From Prosthecobacter sp. (GTDB lineage Bacteria; Verrucomicrobiota; Verrucomicrobiia; Verrucomicrobiales; Verrucomicrobiaceae): a DNA stretch of 6,569 nucleotides. Made by a program: the position numbers and the translations under genes. Position 1 is the stretch's first letter. Each line of letters begins with the position of its first letter. The DNA lies in contig JAIWOJ010000133.1 in the NCBI GenBank assembly GCA_020216965.1, positions 1 through 6,569 on the forward strand. Reading direction: 5' to 3'. Below the pieces are notes generated by a model. The model ran no database searches. It was not told the origin of the DNA and was given only the letters and a program-made list of their open reading frames with translations. Of this stretch, positions 6,106-6,569 are shown in pieces.

Positions 6106-6569
6106 TTGGGCAACATGGTGAAATACTGAGCCTCCAGTTGCTTAACCTTGGCACGCAGGGGCTCTAGTTGTGGCTCTAATTTGGCAAGCTCAGCCTGGAT
6201 TTCCGCAAGGTTTTTATCACGCACCGGCTGGTCTTTTTCGGCGGCAGCTAGAGTTGCCTCGGCGGTAGCTTTTTTGGACTTCGTGGCTTCTAGAGCCTCG
6301 CTGGCTTGGGCGACTTCGGCTTTTTTCGCCTCAATGAGCTTCACTTCAGCCTCTAGTTTGGCCCTGGCCTCAGCAAAGGCTTTTTCCAAGGGTGGCAGCC
6401 CGGCTTTCAGGGCAGTGATCTGTTCTTGGATGGGCTTAGCTTTGGCGGCAAAATCTGCCTCGAGGACGGCGGGGATCGCCATTTTCTCTGCATGGGCTTT
6501 TTCCTGGGCTGCGATTTCTTTCGCCAGGCTCTCCTGCTGACCACGAAGGGGGGCGGCGGCCTTGATGGC
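6102..6569 (-). CDS. Coiled-coil protein, C-terminal part (runs off the window)
   Basis: The frame is open from the window edge (first visible codons read AIKAAAPLRGQQESLAKEI) to the TGA at 6102-6104, giving 155 visible residues. The ATG at 6480-6482 lies inside continuous coiled coil and is probably not the true start. The sequence is almost entirely Ala/Lys/Glu/Leu heptad-like helix (ALKAGLPPLEKAF, EAEVKLIEAKKAEVAQASEAL, AELAKLEPQLEPLRAKVKQLEAQ), with short breaks at LPP and at DQPVRDKN, and ends YFTMLPK. No signal or domain is visible in this fragment. In large verrucomicrobial and planctomycete envelope proteins such a coiled coil can be a C-terminal tail, so the domain that defines the function probably lies upstream. 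It is translationally coupled to the DsbD-N-like gene through a 4-base overlap. Confidence 0.75.
   Translation of the reverse strand, partial: AIKAAAPLRGQQESLAKEIAAQEKAHAEKMAIPAVLEADFAAKAKPIQEQITALKAGLPPLEKAFAEARAKLEAEVKLIEAKKAEVAQASEALEATKSKKATAEATLAAAEKDQPVRDKNLAEIQAELAKLEPQLEPLRAKVKQLEAQYFTMLPK

Noticed and set aside
4459..6232. Shared peptide PVRDK in the proline-rich protein and in the coiled-coil protein
   Set aside because: The match is only about five residues plus a neighbouring D/K, with diverged flanking DNA; too short to claim a repeat or common origin.

Overview
The window is GC-rich bacterial chromosome, probably from the Verrucomicrobiota. The pointers are the style of the valyl-tRNA synthetase, a protein that looks like the TIGR03790 family, and long lineage-specific envelope proteins beside housekeeping genes. 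This assignment is inference from family knowledge; there is no rRNA or other decisive marker. No tRNA, rRNA, CRISPR array, transposase or phage gene is visible.

Layout. Three genes read rightward. First is the 3' part of valS (1-1738), interrupted by an apparent one-base deletion near 394-397. Then come a PhnP-like metallo-beta-lactamase-fold hydrolase (1760-2545) and a secreted protein of unknown function with a TIGR03790-like core and a helical, TPR-like tail (2560-4158). Gaps of 21 and 14 bases suggest one transcription unit. They meet three leftward genes across a short convergent gap (4159-4229). In their own 5'->3' order these are: the C-terminal part of a coiled-coil protein cut by the window edge (6569-6102); an exported protein with a DsbD N-terminal-like domain (6105-5218), coupled to it by a GTGA start/stop overlap; and a membrane-anchored, proline-rich protein (5165-4230) 52 bases further on. 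The leftward cluster is an envelope-type operon; its joint function is unknown.

The most notable signal lies inside valS. Two copies of an approximately 50-base element (761-810 and, inverted, 1016-1065) match at 43 of 50 positions. Each carries a strong short hairpin (8-9 bp stem, 4-base loop). Both are read in frame and add low-complexity peptides to two probable loops of the synthetase. This looks like a palindromic repeat that colonises coding sequence in either orientation, comparable in behaviour to Rickettsia palindromic elements but with a different sequence. A separate 9-base periodic tract (246-281) sits in another variable region of the same gene.
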